DNA of 64,000 bases from Aedes albopictus (taxonomy: Eukaryota > Arthropoda > Insecta > Diptera > Culicidae). The position numbers and the translations under genes are program-made. Location: the NCBI RefSeq assembly GCF_035046485.1, contig NC_085137.1:46617155-46681154 (forward strand), read 5' to 3'. Below the pieces are notes generated by a model. It worked only from the letters and a program-made list of their open reading frames with translations, was not told the DNA's origin and made no database searches. Positions 44,974-56,300 of the stretch are shown piece after piece; position 1 is the stretch's first letter, and each line of letters opens with the position of its first letter.

Positions 44974-45654
44974 TATTTTAACGTACTTACTTGTAATCAA
45001 CGCAAGGCATCCGTACACTGGGAAAAACATCTTCATTCCTTCTATGTGTCCGGGACATGGATTTTTGCAATGGGGGTAAACAAATGTTTTCCATTAGTGC
45101 GACTCATACTTTTGATGAGGCACCATACAGCAGCGACTCATACAATTTAGAGCACATACTATTCATGTGCTAATTTGCCTGCGTAATCGGGTATTGGTTG
45201 CATATACTTTGGATGTGGTTTGGCACATGGATATTTGCCATTAAGTTTGAGGCAATTTTCCTGAGTGTATTGTGTGCGCAAAGGCTGCCCCGCAGCGGAC
45301 AACTGGTAGAACAGGATTTCGCCGGAGTTTTTTTTTCGGCTGCGGATAAGTCTTCCAGCTTTGCTGGACGTTTTCATCCCCGTCTCACTTGTCGCACCAG
45401 CGCGCCGGTAATTGACGTGATCGTAGCCACTGAAAACTTATAAACTTACTAATTTATTGCTTTGCACTGCGAACCACAACAAACTGAAAATGTCAAACTG
45501 TGTAAGTTTACAAGAAGTTCCACGTGAACTTCTTTCGAACTTTCGACTTCAAAAAGTATTCCAAGTTCACACGCGAACCTGATTGAGCTCTACTATATGA
45601 TATCAGAACATGAGTAAAATCCCACAATGCCTAACAATACATACATGGAGTAGT

Positions 45655-45715
45655 GGTTAGGCACCGGCTTTCAACGAGGAGAACCCGAGTTCAAATCTCA
45701 GTAAGTAAAAAACAT
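45655..45715 (+). repeat. tRNA-like remnant
   Basis: GAGTAGTGGTTAGGCACCGG and a B box GAGTTCAAATCTC at tRNA spacing. The acceptor stem is not formed. Probably a SINE head. Confidence 0.4.
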
Positions 45716-45986
45716 CAAACATTATTTCAAGGTATTAGTCAATTTGGATTCCACATGAGCTAATGTCTCTTAATAATAAATTACTTTTGAGGACTAATCC
45801 CATTTTTTTTTCTTCGAAGCTTATTTTTAAGTTGAATAGCGTTCCTTTCAGCGACACAAGTGTACTTTTTGTGAACTCAAGTTCGGTTAATTACCTAAAA
45901 AGTGAGCTGAATAGAATGCTATTCATCTTCCTTCGAATAGCTGATTAAGCCCAAACATGCTATTTTATCCGCTTTTGGTTGCTTGG

Positions 45987-46739
45987 GTGTTGTTTACGAT
46001 TTGGACGATTTGGTTTTTGTCGGATCTCATGAATAGTGTGATTCTAGGTGTGATTACATTCAAAAATTGTGCTTTATCTGCGTGGAACAGTGCGCTGATT
46101 TATGACTTGCTGGGGGAATTCTGGAGAAAATCTGAGTTATGAGTTTTCAACGCAACTCTGGGGCGTTCCGATGGGAATGCCATGGTAAAAATTTCAGTTC
46201 TAGCGATAAGTCAAAGGGATTGCAATCAGAATTATGGTAGGATCCAAGCCTGATAAAATTGTGTTTCCGTCTACGATAGTAAGAATTGGAATGAATATCT
46301 TTATTCTCGAGACTTTCAGTCCGTTGCTGGTTCATCTCATAAGAGTAGAAATTGGATTTCTGCTGTGATTCTCACGCAAAAACTGTGGAAAATCTGGTGA
46401 AACTCTAGGGACAAGCTCGGGTTTGACTTTGAGGAAATTTTGGTGGGCATCCAAAAATGACGATTTTGGTGAGGGTTTTAGGAACTGCGGGAATATTGAA
46501 CCCAATTCCCAATTTGGTGAGAAATTCCAATCGGAATTAAGTTGTAATTACGGTGGGCTAAGGAAAGGCTTGAATTCAATTTAAATTGATTTAACACTCT
46601 AGGAAATTAAAGGAATAATCTTGAAAGAGTTATTTTTTTCTTAATACTGCAAAATCATACATAATAATCACCCAGAACCTCACAGGAATATAGATTTGTT
46701 TTTGGAATAATCTATGATTTTTTCCCAAGGCTTATTTAG
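45987..46739. other. No gene recognised
   Basis: A+T-rich sequence with short open frames only. Confidence 0.4.
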
Positions 46740-48000
46740 GATGCGTTCTGAAGTTCCCTCTGGTATTCTTCCGCAATTCTCAAAGTGGTTCCATCTGGGT
46801 TTCATCCAGAAGTTCTTCCCAGGACTTCTCCAGAGAATTCTTATGGGATTCCTTTAGAGATTTCTTCCAGGATTTCTCCTAAGATTCCTTCCGAGATTCC
46901 TCGAGAAGTTCCTTCAGAGATTTCATTCGGAGTTTCTTCTGAGATTCATGCAGGAGTTCCTTCCAAGATTCCTCTAGAAGCTTCTACAGAGTTGGAAGTT
47001 TTTTCAAGGATTCTCTCTCAGGGACTCGAGTAGGAATTCCCAGATAGTTGGTATTACTCCTGGAGTTATGCCTTGCAAAACTGCTGGGAAATATGCTGGA
47101 CGAGTTGCTCAAGGAAGTCCTGTCGGAATTTTATAACAAAACTCATATCAGAATTCTGTGAAAGAAGCTCCTCTTGGTATCTGAAAAGGAACTTCTAGAG
47201 AAATCTCAGAAGAAACTCCTGAAAAAAATTTACAAAAGCAGATTGCCAAAAGCAACTTCTTGAGAAACCACAAAAAGAAGTTCTTTAGAAATACCAGGTT
47301 TCCTCCAGAATTTTCATCTGAGGTTCCATGAAAACATCTTTCTGCGATTTATTTCGGGATTCCCCTGGGAATTCCAGTATTCTCGCTAAAGTTCATCTAG
47401 AAGTTGTTTCATTGATTCCTTCAGGAGCTCCTTCTGAGATTCATCCAGAAGCTAAAATGAGCTTCCGTGGTTCCTCCAGTAGTTTCTTCTGAAACTTCAC
47501 ATGGTGTTTATTCAGGGATTCATACAAAAAACATTCCGGGATTCCACCAAGAAATTCTTAAGGGGTTCCTCCAGGAACTATAATTCTGGGATTCTTTCAT
47601 GAGTTTCTTCAGGTTTTCTCAAGGAATTCGTTCTGGGATTTTCATCCAGGAAATGTTTCCGAAATTCTTCTGGAAAAATGTAATTGGATTCCTAAAAAAA
47701 ACATTTCCAGAGGTATTTCTCCAGGAATGCCTATCAGGATACCTCAAGGAGTAATTTTTCGAATTTCTTCAGATTCTTCTACAATTTCTCCGGAAGCTCG
47801 TTTTGGATCTTTCAGGTGTTCTTTATGGAAATCCTCCAAGAATTTTCTTAAAGAATTTCTCCAGCAGTTCTAAATAGAATTCCTTCTGAGTTTCCTCCAA
47901 TAGGCAAGCCAATAGTTCTACCTGAGAAGTACTCCTCATAATCCCAGAACGTAACTTCTGAAGACATTCCAATAAAAAAGGAATCTTTGACGACAATGTC
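46740..48000. repeat. CT-rich degenerate array 0.8 kb upstream of the carboxypeptidase gene
   Basis: TTCCTTCAGGAATTTCTTCC, AGATTCCTCGAGAAG and CAGAGATTTCTT words without exact period. It is the same type as at 24-26 kb. The 82-codon plus frame at 46785 (EISSRISPKIPSEIPREVPS) is array-derived. Confidence 0.82.
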
Positions 48001-48014
48001 GTGAAAGTTGCCAC

Positions 48015-48170
48015 ATTACACTAGTTTACAGCATTTTTGAACTCGGTAAGCTGATGATCATTTTCAGTGTAGAATCATGCCCTGAGTTCGAAAACGTGTA
48101 GGAAAAAAAACAGTAGAGCGTAATTTTTTTCGACTTTCCATACAAGGCAGTTATGACTTTAATTTTATTT
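48015..48170 (+). repeat. Dispersed repeat, inverted copy of 21575-21745
   Basis: CACTAGTTTACAGCATTTTT, AGAATCATGCCCTGAGTTCG and CGACTTTCCATACAAGG match the earlier copy in reverse complement and the same order. Confidence 0.8.
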
Positions 48171-48229
48171 TTGGTTAACTAGTGTTATTGTAGCAAATCC
48201 AGATGAAACAGAAGTCGCAGATCCAAGGG

Positions 48230-48499
48230 TCACATCTGAAACGTCAGATGTTTCCGAGAAGGAGAGGTTCTTGGCGACACATTTACACATTTTCCCTTAT
48301 AGACCGTGTTAATAGCTGGAATTTGCGTTTGCAAATATCCTATCACTTTTTTGTACAAAAAATCTTTTGGGTAACACTGATAGGCGCGATGAACTTGGTC
48401 TTCAACCACGAGAAATGCAATCTCGTCGTCCATATGCCGAATGCCAAGGCATGAAGCTTTGCCTTGCAACGTCACAAGTCGTTTAAGAAACCATACCAC
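48230..48499 (-). CDS. Uncharacterised 89-codon ORF, possible gene relic
   Basis: Starting at ATG (48499) the minus frame reads MVWFLKRLVTLQGKASCLG, then IRHMDDEIAFLVVEDQVHRA and YQCYPKDFLYKKVIGYLQTQ, with natural amino-acid composition and no stop to 48230. I do not recognise it, and no second exon or homologue is apparent. It may be a decayed gene piece or an element-borne fragment next to the repeat at 48.0-48.2 kb. Confidence 0.28.
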   Translation of the reverse strand: MVWFLKRLVTLQGKASCLGIRHMDDEIAFLVVEDQVHRAYQCYPKDFLYKKVIGYLQTQIPAINTVYKGKCVNVSPRTSPSRKHLTFQM

Positions 48500-48724
48500 A
48501 CCGAATACTATCCTAACCCTAAGTCAACAAATACTAGCTGAAACTGCAAAACAAATGCACTGATGAAAAGTTCCACAAAAACAGATGTGACCAATAAAAA
48601 TTAAACCGTCTGTGCTACTTAATTTCTAATGGCATACTTCAACATTGTACATACAAGAGCGACAAACAGTATGCAAACAATTAAATCAATCCACTTCATT
48701 AGTTTTGTTTATAAATTTTCCCAG

Positions 48725-48760
48725 TATAAATACTTCGCTTGACAACAAGTTGATTTCAGT
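48725..48760 (+). promoter_or_regulatory. TATA box and TCAGT initiator of the carboxypeptidase gene
   Basis: TATAAATA at 48725-48732 is followed 31 bases on by TCAGT at 48756-48760, the arthropod initiator consensus. Transcription would start at the A at 48758, giving a 38-base leader before the ATG at 48796. The spacing is canonical. Confidence 0.8.
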
Positions 48761-48795
48761 TACTCCATTGTTCATCCAGCAAGTACACAGCAAAA

Positions 48796-50187
48796 ATGAT
48801 TATACAACACCTCCTGCATCCCATCTTGGCCGTTCTCTGTGTCCTAAGCTGCGTCAGTTCGAAACCGTACGATGGGTAAGTGTCGATACTACCAGAGCAC
48901 AATCAGTGTCCCCCATAGCCGTCGCACTCACCAAATCATCTCTCCCCACTTGCAGTTACAAACTGTACGAAGTGCCCATCTCCACTGGCCACGAAGTCCA
49001 GCTTCTGCTATATCTTCAGCACCACCGTCCCAGTATCGACATTTGGGCCTTGAACAAGCTCGGTCCCAAGCGGATGCTTGTGCCGGCGAATTTGCAGAAA
49101 ACGGTCGAACACTTCTTCAAGGACCAACACATCAACTACACCGTCAAGGTGGAAGATTTCGGAAAGTATGGCCTCGTGGTTGGTTGCGGTTGAGTTTCAA
49201 TGTGTGTTGATCGTTTCGGGCTTTTGTTTTAGGAAGTATTCCGTGAGACAAGCGCCGTTGATGCAACTGGAGGATCCGACGTTCCTGAACAGCTATCCAA
49301 CGTACGATGAGATCAACGACTATTTGGTTCAGCTTGCGACGGAGAACTTTGAGTGGATTCGGTTCCGTATCATTGGTTGGTCGGTGGAAGGTCGTCCGAT
49401 CCGGGCGATCACAATCAATCCGGACAAACAGAGAACGATCATTGTGGACGCAGGGATCCATGCGCGGGAGTGGATTACCGTGTCTACCGCACTGTACTTG
49501 ATCAAGAAACTGATTGAGGATAGCGATCAGTACAGGATTCTACATGAGTACAAATGGGTGATCGTGCCGTTGGTTAATCCCGATGGGTACATCTACTCGA
49601 TGGAAACAGATCGTTACTGGAGGAAGAACAGAAGACGTCTGAGTGATAAGTGCGTTGGGGTTGATTTGAACAGGAATTTTGGATTCAGGTGGGATGTAGG
49701 AGCGTCGCTGTTCTCCGGTGAATGTCATCCAGGGTTCCGCGGCTATGCACCGTTTTCCGAACCGGAAAGTAGAGCTCTCAGAACAGTTTTCGACAACAAT
49801 CCGGAAGCCGAGCTTTACATCAATTTGCACAGCTTTGGGGGTTATTTGATTTATCCGTGGAGCTATGAGAGTACTCCGGTGGCGAATGTCGGAGATTTCA
49901 AGCAAGTTGGAGTTGCGGCTGCGAGGGCCATGTGGCACTACAGTCACCAGGAGTATAAAGTGGGATCCAGTGCGGAAATTCTGCGCTATCAGGCCAGTGG
50001 AACCAGCATCGACTATGCGTACTCGGTTGGCATAGACTACCCATTTGCAATGGAGATCGCCGAGTTTGGCTATAGTGACTTCCAACCTCCAACGAATGCC
50101 ATTGCTGACATCGTTAAGGAGTCGTTCGTTGGCATTAAGGAGCTCGTGTATGCAGTTCGAAAGCTTAAAACACAACAAAAAGGATAA
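48796..50187 (+). CDS. Secreted zinc carboxypeptidase A (M14A), three exons, complete
   Basis: Exons are 48796-48875, 48956-49165 and 49233-50187, with GT...AG introns of 80 and 67 bp, giving 414 residues. Residues 1-22 are a signal peptide (LLHPILAVLCVLSCVSS). Residues ~28-100 match the M14 activation propeptide. The catalytic domain follows: zinc ligands H173 and E176 in GIHAREW and H296 in INLHSFGGYLIYPW; substrate-binding DLNRNF; Y349 in RYQASGTS; catalytic base E371 in FAMEIAEFG; a cysteine pair around DKCVGVD and SGECHPG. The residue matching specificity position 255 is I356, so the enzyme should prefer hydrophobic or aromatic C-termini (A type, not B type). In mosquitoes such enzymes digest blood-meal peptides in the midgut; expression here is inferred. 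All catalytic residues are present and there is no break. The gene stands alone between a degenerate array and mobile elements. Confidence 0.95.
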
Positions 50188-50317
50188 TTGAGAGATCATC
50201 CAACGCGGAATAGAGTTATCTTCAATTGACCATTTTGTAGTATTTTGTTCGATGGGACCCTGGCTTGAAGTGATGTGTTAATTTTTGCAGTGATCGAAAA
50301 TGGTCATAAGAATCGCC

Positions 50318-50323
50318 AATAAA
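50318..50323 (+). terminator. Poly(A) signal AATAAA of the carboxypeptidase gene
   Basis: AATAAA lies 131 bases after the stop codon and is followed by T-rich sequence. It is the first canonical signal downstream. Confidence 0.7.
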
Positions 50324-50329
50324 TTATTT

Positions 50330-52080
50330 TAAATTCGTTGGATAAGTATTGAAATACACACCCAAAACATATGTCTTTTGTATTATTGGTAAATCAACGG
50401 AAACAATTTATTTTGGGTGGTTTAATACGCAGTTAAAATATTCAAATTTCACGCTGTTTTTGCTGCATGCCCCAACATGGTACTGCATGCATCCTTATCG
50501 CCTGCCACAAGTACACAGCTTGTTAAGTGTGAATGTTCAACGATCTCAATTCCTACGGTGTCCGCAGATTTTACTGCAGTCTCATCGCGTGGGCTGATCG
50601 CTGTTGGACCTCACGAAAAGTGTCCAATTGTCGAAAGGTTTAACCATCTGAAGAGCACCGTACCCGATATGGACTTAAGTATGTGTTTTTATTTTCAAGA
50701 GACTCCACTCGATACCCATTGGGAGCCCAGGAAGGTTGTCATCGAAAGAACTGAGCTAGCATTTTAGTTGGGGTCCAACGTTTTCGACGGAGTGGCGTGG
50801 CGTTTAATTGGCAGTCGAATTAATTGTTTTCCGCTGTTATAGCAAACCTACGTGGGGCGGTGCAGCCTGTCGATAATTATTGTTTTGGGCGATGAGGAAA
50901 TACCAATGCGGCAGGTAGGAGGAGAGACAAGGAGGTGCCGAACAATCGCAAATGAGTCACTCTCTGCTGGGGTACAAATCGATGGTCACTGGTAGCTCAG
51001 GGCATTGTGTCACGATACGAGTTTAATGTGTGTGAGGTCAAATTAATAACCGACCTGCAGCGTCCAGGTTCCCCATACTCATCCGAGTTGAACGACTTCA
51101 GCAAGCGCCGGGAGCCCTTTATTAGTGGCTATTAAGGTTTAAGTATAATTATGGTCCATTTGGTTTGGTCAAAGTGATTGGTTTTTGAACACGTCAAACC
51201 TACTCAGGTGCGCAGTGGCGGCGGCAGCAGTCTCTGAAGACACTCAACTCTTGTGTGTTGTTTTATCGTGCAGTAAGCTGTTCACACTCTCCACAGGCCT
51301 ATAGAGCTTCCTACGCCTAGAGACAGGGGCCAAGTTGTTTTCCTGCGCTGACGCTGTTGGGTTTGTCTTGTGGAGAACCCTTCGGAGTCATGTGTCGTGC
51401 GTGTGAGGGCTGAATGACCAGACCAGTGCCGCCACACACATAAATTTGACTGACATCTGACTCAAGCGCTGCTGTGCGTTTCATGCAGACTCATGCCTCT
51501 CACGGTGAGGCCATAAGGCTTCGGAGATCAAAGAAAGACATTTGTAATTACCACTTTGCTCAGTTGAGGTTCAGAGTGCGATTCCAGTGTGGAAATGGCT
51601 GACATTATGTGATTACTGTAGCTATCTTAATGTGCGGTGTCGGTTTGTTGTTACTGCTGCCCGTTATTGTGGACATTAATTGTCATAATAATGGTCAGTA
51701 GTCATAACGTTTGAGTGTTTACGTCCTTCTACGTGTAGACAGTGGAGTTGATTGTAAAATTGTAGAGTAGCATAAAATATTTTATCTGATTTAGGTCATA
51801 TCCATTTGATAAAATAAACTGTGAAGGACGGTTTCGACAGGAAAATCAATTGACCATTCGGTAATGTTCGCTGACACCGGGCCATAAGTAACACTATGAT
51901 GATGATGATCTTGGGCGGGTTAGTGGAATACCTATAAGTAAAAGAAAATCGCGTTAATGCATCATTTGATAGATTTTGACCTCGACTGTAGGGCCGTCTT
52001 CAGTGTCTCATTCTCATACTTGACTCTTTTTTAACACTAAGTAATTCTTGCTTGATGTGAACGTATGATGCAGATGTGTA
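50330..52080. other. Intergenic sequence; one unplaced open frame and a dispersed repeat
   Basis: A 96-codon plus frame (50477-50767) includes GPHEKCPIVERFNHLKSTVP and MDLSMCFYFQETPLDTHWEP. It has an ATG and natural composition but no known domain; it could be a gene relic. 51935-52020 is a copy of the repeat at 36310. The G+C-richer part 50990-51500 shows nothing I can name. Confidence 0.3.
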
Positions 52081-52576
52081 AAGGGTGTCCCGACTCAAAT
52101 TGCACCACGGAAAATACTGTATAACTTTTGATTGCCTGCCTCAAAATGGCCGATTTTTCAACCAGCAACAGTTTATTATGTGTAGATGATGCCATCAAAA
52201 TTTCATCGGAATTAGCTTAGTAATGACGGCGATATATCTGATGCGAGGAATTTAGATTTTGGGAATCTTGTACAAACAAAGAATAAAAATAACAAATGTT
52301 TTACATATATATAACGCTTGAGTCAGAAATACTGAACCAATTACAATGATTTTTTTTTCTGTAGGTGGTGTATGTATATAAGAATATTGTATTAAAATTT
52401 GTTTCGATTTGTTTAAACGGATGAAAAGTTGTGGTCGTATATGTAGCCAAAGTTCGCAATATTCAAAATTGTTTTATTGTATTGTGACATTCAAAGTTTT
52501 CTAACTTTGAAAGTGTTAAGCCAAAATGGCTCAAAATTTAATTGAAAACATGTTATTATATTTGAATAACACTATC

Positions 52577-53327
52577 TGTACGAGACGTCGACACCGTCCG
52601 GCTCCTCGAATTTGGTGGGGCCTGGTTGCACCGGTTTCGCTGGCCAAGCGGACAATCTCACTGCACTTCAATTCGATACTTTTCGGCACTTGTTTTCGAT
52701 TATTGTTCTTGTTTGTTTCGACACTGATTTCTTCGAGAAATCTCTAGGACACTCGACCGTGATCCTAAAGTTTCTTCTACAGGTTCGTCACTAAGTCCAA
52801 GTTCGTTACACAGTTCAACGTTCGTCACACAGTTCAGTCCAAAAGAGCGACACGATCACAAATCGGAACACTGCCCAAGGCTCGACACACAAATCTTCAA
52901 AAAAGGCCAATTAGGCAGTTTACTGCCCTGCATAGGCAAATTCACTCCACAACCGAACCGAGACTTCTTTCGATAAAAGCGGACAAATAAAACGCAGTTG
53001 TTTGCTCGACGAACTACACTAAACTGATCATGTATTTCTTTTTGTGGCCACAAAATTTCTACATGGAACTATATACATAAAGCGAGAGAGATTTTACATA
53101 TGTATTTGCTTATTTACCGGTTTCGTATACACACAAACGATAGCTAGCTCGAAGACGATGATGCTCGATGACTGCCGACAGAGTGTGCGGTGCACGGCGA
53201 CGACGACGACGGCGACGATGATGATGATCATTTCTCGCTCGGTACTGCGATCGAAGTCGATACATGTTTGCGCTCGTGACTGCTGCTAGGGTGGTTCGTA
53301 AACTGTTGACTCAATTTGCTCTAAACA
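52577..53327 (-). repeat. 3' LTR of the BEL/Pao element
   Basis: 751 bp; on the element's strand it begins TGTTTAGAGC and ends GTCTCGTACA. It carries GACGATGATG and CGACGACGACG short runs and a CA-repeat patch. The polyprotein stop codon lies in its first bases (53321-53323). Confidence 0.95.
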
Positions 53328-56300
53328 TCCTCCCCCCGTTGGAAGACGTCTCTTCCAACTGTTTGCTCGGGGTCGACAGGGAGGAAGCATAACTTGGAAA
53401 CAGATCGACGTAGTAATCCGTTTTTCGTTTTCACGTTGACCACTCTTGTTACGCCATCGGTACCTGGGAACAATTCGACAATCCGACCAAGCATCCACTT
53501 TTGAACCGGCAGGTTGTCCTTCTTGATGAGCACCAACTGACCTTCCTTGACTTCGACCTTTTTGTGCCATTTGAACCTCTGCTGCAGCGACGACAAATAT
53601 TCGGAACTCCAGCGGTCCCAAAAGTGCTTGACGATGTGGTTGATGTGCTCAAAGCATGATCTTGCATGTCGGGGTCCGACACTGACCTCCGGTCGGGGAA
53701 TGGCGGTCAGGGGTCGAAAGATCAAAAAATGACCCGGAGTCAGGGGCTCGAAATCCTCTGGGTCGTCGGATAGCGATGTCATTGGTCTGGAGTTGAGTAC
53801 AGCTTCGATACGTGCAAGCACAGTCGACAATTCCTCGAAACACAGGGTTGCTCCAGCAGTGTACTTGACTAGCAGGGACTTGGTCTGTCGAATGTTCGCT
53901 TCCCAGATTCCGCCGAAGTGGGGTGCTTCCGGCGGGTTGAAGCACCACTCGATTTCAGCGTCGCTTGCTCGTCGGATGCTTTCTTGGGTTTCGTTCATCT
54001 CGAAGAACTCCTTCCATTCCTTCAGTAGATTCGCTGCACCGACAAAGTTGGTCCCGTTGTCGGTCCATACGCTCGCTGGCTTGCCTCGGCGACTCACAAA
54101 CCGGTCAAATGCCGCCAAGAATGCTGCGGTTGACAGCTCGCTGACGATTTCGAGGTGGATCGCTTTGGTCTCAAGGCAAACGAAAAGTGCGATCCAACCC
54201 TTGTGCTCGACGGTCGATCGTTTGTTGCGTTGTTTGATGGCAATTGGTCCACACAAATCGATGCCAACCCGGTAGAATGGGTATTCTCCTTCGAGGCGAC
54301 AAGCTGGCAAGTCTCCCATGTATTGCCGAATCGGACGAGCGTTGTATTTGAAGCATCGGACACAGGCTCGAATGACTCGTTTGACTGCGCTTTTACCACG
54401 GACGATCCAGTACTCCCTTCGAATGGCGGTAAGTGTTGTTTGGGCGCCCACGTGCATGTTGGACGTATGCACTGAACGGATGACCGCATCGGTGAAGGGG
54501 TGACTTGGCGGGAGGATCATCTGGTGTTTTTGGTCGTACGGGCAGGATGATTTCGACAGGCGCCCTCCGACCCTGAGGATGCCGTGGTTGTCTACGAAGG
54601 GGGAGAGCGGTATGAGCGAGTTGTTCTTTGTCGTTACCTGGTTCTGCAAATGGTCGAATACTTCCGGATAGGCTTCTTTCTGGACGAGGCGCACAAGAAT
54701 CAGCTTAGCAAGCCGAAGTTCCTGCATGGTGAACACTCCTCGAAGCTGATGATCTGGACCTCTCTTGCGGTTCTGGAATAGGCGCTTGATCCGAGCCACT
54801 ACTCGAATCATGGTGTTGTAGCTGCTGCAGTTGTCGAATAACGGGAACCTCTCCGTCACCACAGGATTTGCAGTGATTGTGGTCAGCTCGGGAAGGTCTT
54901 CTTCGGCGATCAAATTCACATTCGTAGACCAAGTGGTTTCGGGATCTTTCAGGAACGACGGACCTCGCCACCACAGCGTCGCGGATTCCAGTTCGCTTGG
55001 CATGAGCCCGCGCGATACCAAATCGGCAGGGTTTTCGTGCCCGCCGACGTGACACCAATTGCTTGCTCTGGTGAACCGCAAAATTTTCGCGACTCGATTG
55101 GCAACAAAAACATCCAGTTTGCTGGGACAGGTGTTGATCCAGCTTAGAGCAATTGTTGAATCGCTCCAAAGTTTGATTTGATCGATGTCAATTGGTAGGG
55201 ATCGTGTAACTTGGTCGACCAATTGAGCGAGCAGTACAGCACCACAAAGTTCTAATCTCGGAATCGTGGCACGGTTAGCCTTGAGAGGGGCTACATGCGA
55301 TTTGGAACACAACAACCGAATTGCAATTTGACCTTGAATATTACGTGATTTCAGATACAAGCAAGCCCCGTAGCCCTTTTCAGATGCATCGCTGAAGCCC
55401 AGGAGATCGACACTTATGGTATTCGACAGAGGGAGCACACAACGACTGATTTTGATGGACTCCATTTGTTGTAGTTGACGTCGAAACTCGTACCACAGTT
55501 TTTCTTGCTTAGCGTCCAATGCTCCGTCCCACGTTTGCTTCTGTTTCCACAGTTCTTGCATCAGCAACTTCCCCGTCATTACTACCGGTCCTGCGAAGCC
55601 GAGAGGGTCGAACAACTTGGATATGTCCGACAACACCTTCCGTTTTGTGGGGACTCCTTCGCTGAACGCTGCCGATGGAATTTCGAAACTAAAGATGTCT
55701 TGAGCGGGTTGCCAGGTTAACCCAAGTGTCTTCGTCCGGCCTTCTTCGCTAAACAAAACTTTCTGTTCCAATTTCTCGGTGGGTAGATCTGCCAGGACTT
55801 CTTCTCGATTCGAACACCACTTGTGCAATTCAAAGCCAGCCTTGGCGAGCATTGCTTCGAACTGCTTCCGCTTTTCCAGGAGCTCTTCAACGGTTTCTGC
55901 GCCGAACAGTGCATCGTCCACGTAAACGGATTTCTTCCCGAACTGTGCTGCTAACGGAAAGTTTTCGGCTTCGTCCTCACAAATTTGCATTAGTGTGCGG
56001 GTGGCTTGGAAAGGAGCGCAGGCTGTACCGTACGTCACCGTGGTGAGTCGGTAGATGCTGATTTCTTCCTCGCAACTGGATCTCCACAAAATGAGCAGAA
56101 AACGACGATCTTCCTCTCGGATACTAATTTGCCGAAACATTTTCGAAACATCTGTAGTGGCGACAACCTTGTGAACCCGAAAGGCGAGCAAAATGTTGAC
56201 GAGATGAGGTTGTAGCGTTGGTCCCACAAGCAAAAGATCGTTCAGAGATATTCCGTTGCTGCTCTTGGCGGACGCATCAAAAACTACACGGACTTTCGTT

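Larger units (their letters stand above)
42908..45986. mobile_element. Putative 3-kb TIR element, CCCAAGCAACCAAAAG ends, GAACTT-rich subterminal regions
   Basis: CCCAAGCAACCAAAAG at the left faces CTTTTGGTTGCTTGGG at the right. Inside both ends there is a dense set of AAGTTC/GAACTT words (42918-43340; 45490-45600 and 45840-45890), as in transposons with many short subterminal binding sites. The interior holds two smaller TIR elements. No clear target duplication was found, so the call is tentative. Confidence 0.45.

Noticed and set aside
49078..49232. Upstream part of the long plus frame as coding (reading through the second intron)
   Set aside because: The frame before 49233 is not the M14 propeptide frame; GT-AG splicing at 49166/49232 restores the propeptide and catalytic frame.
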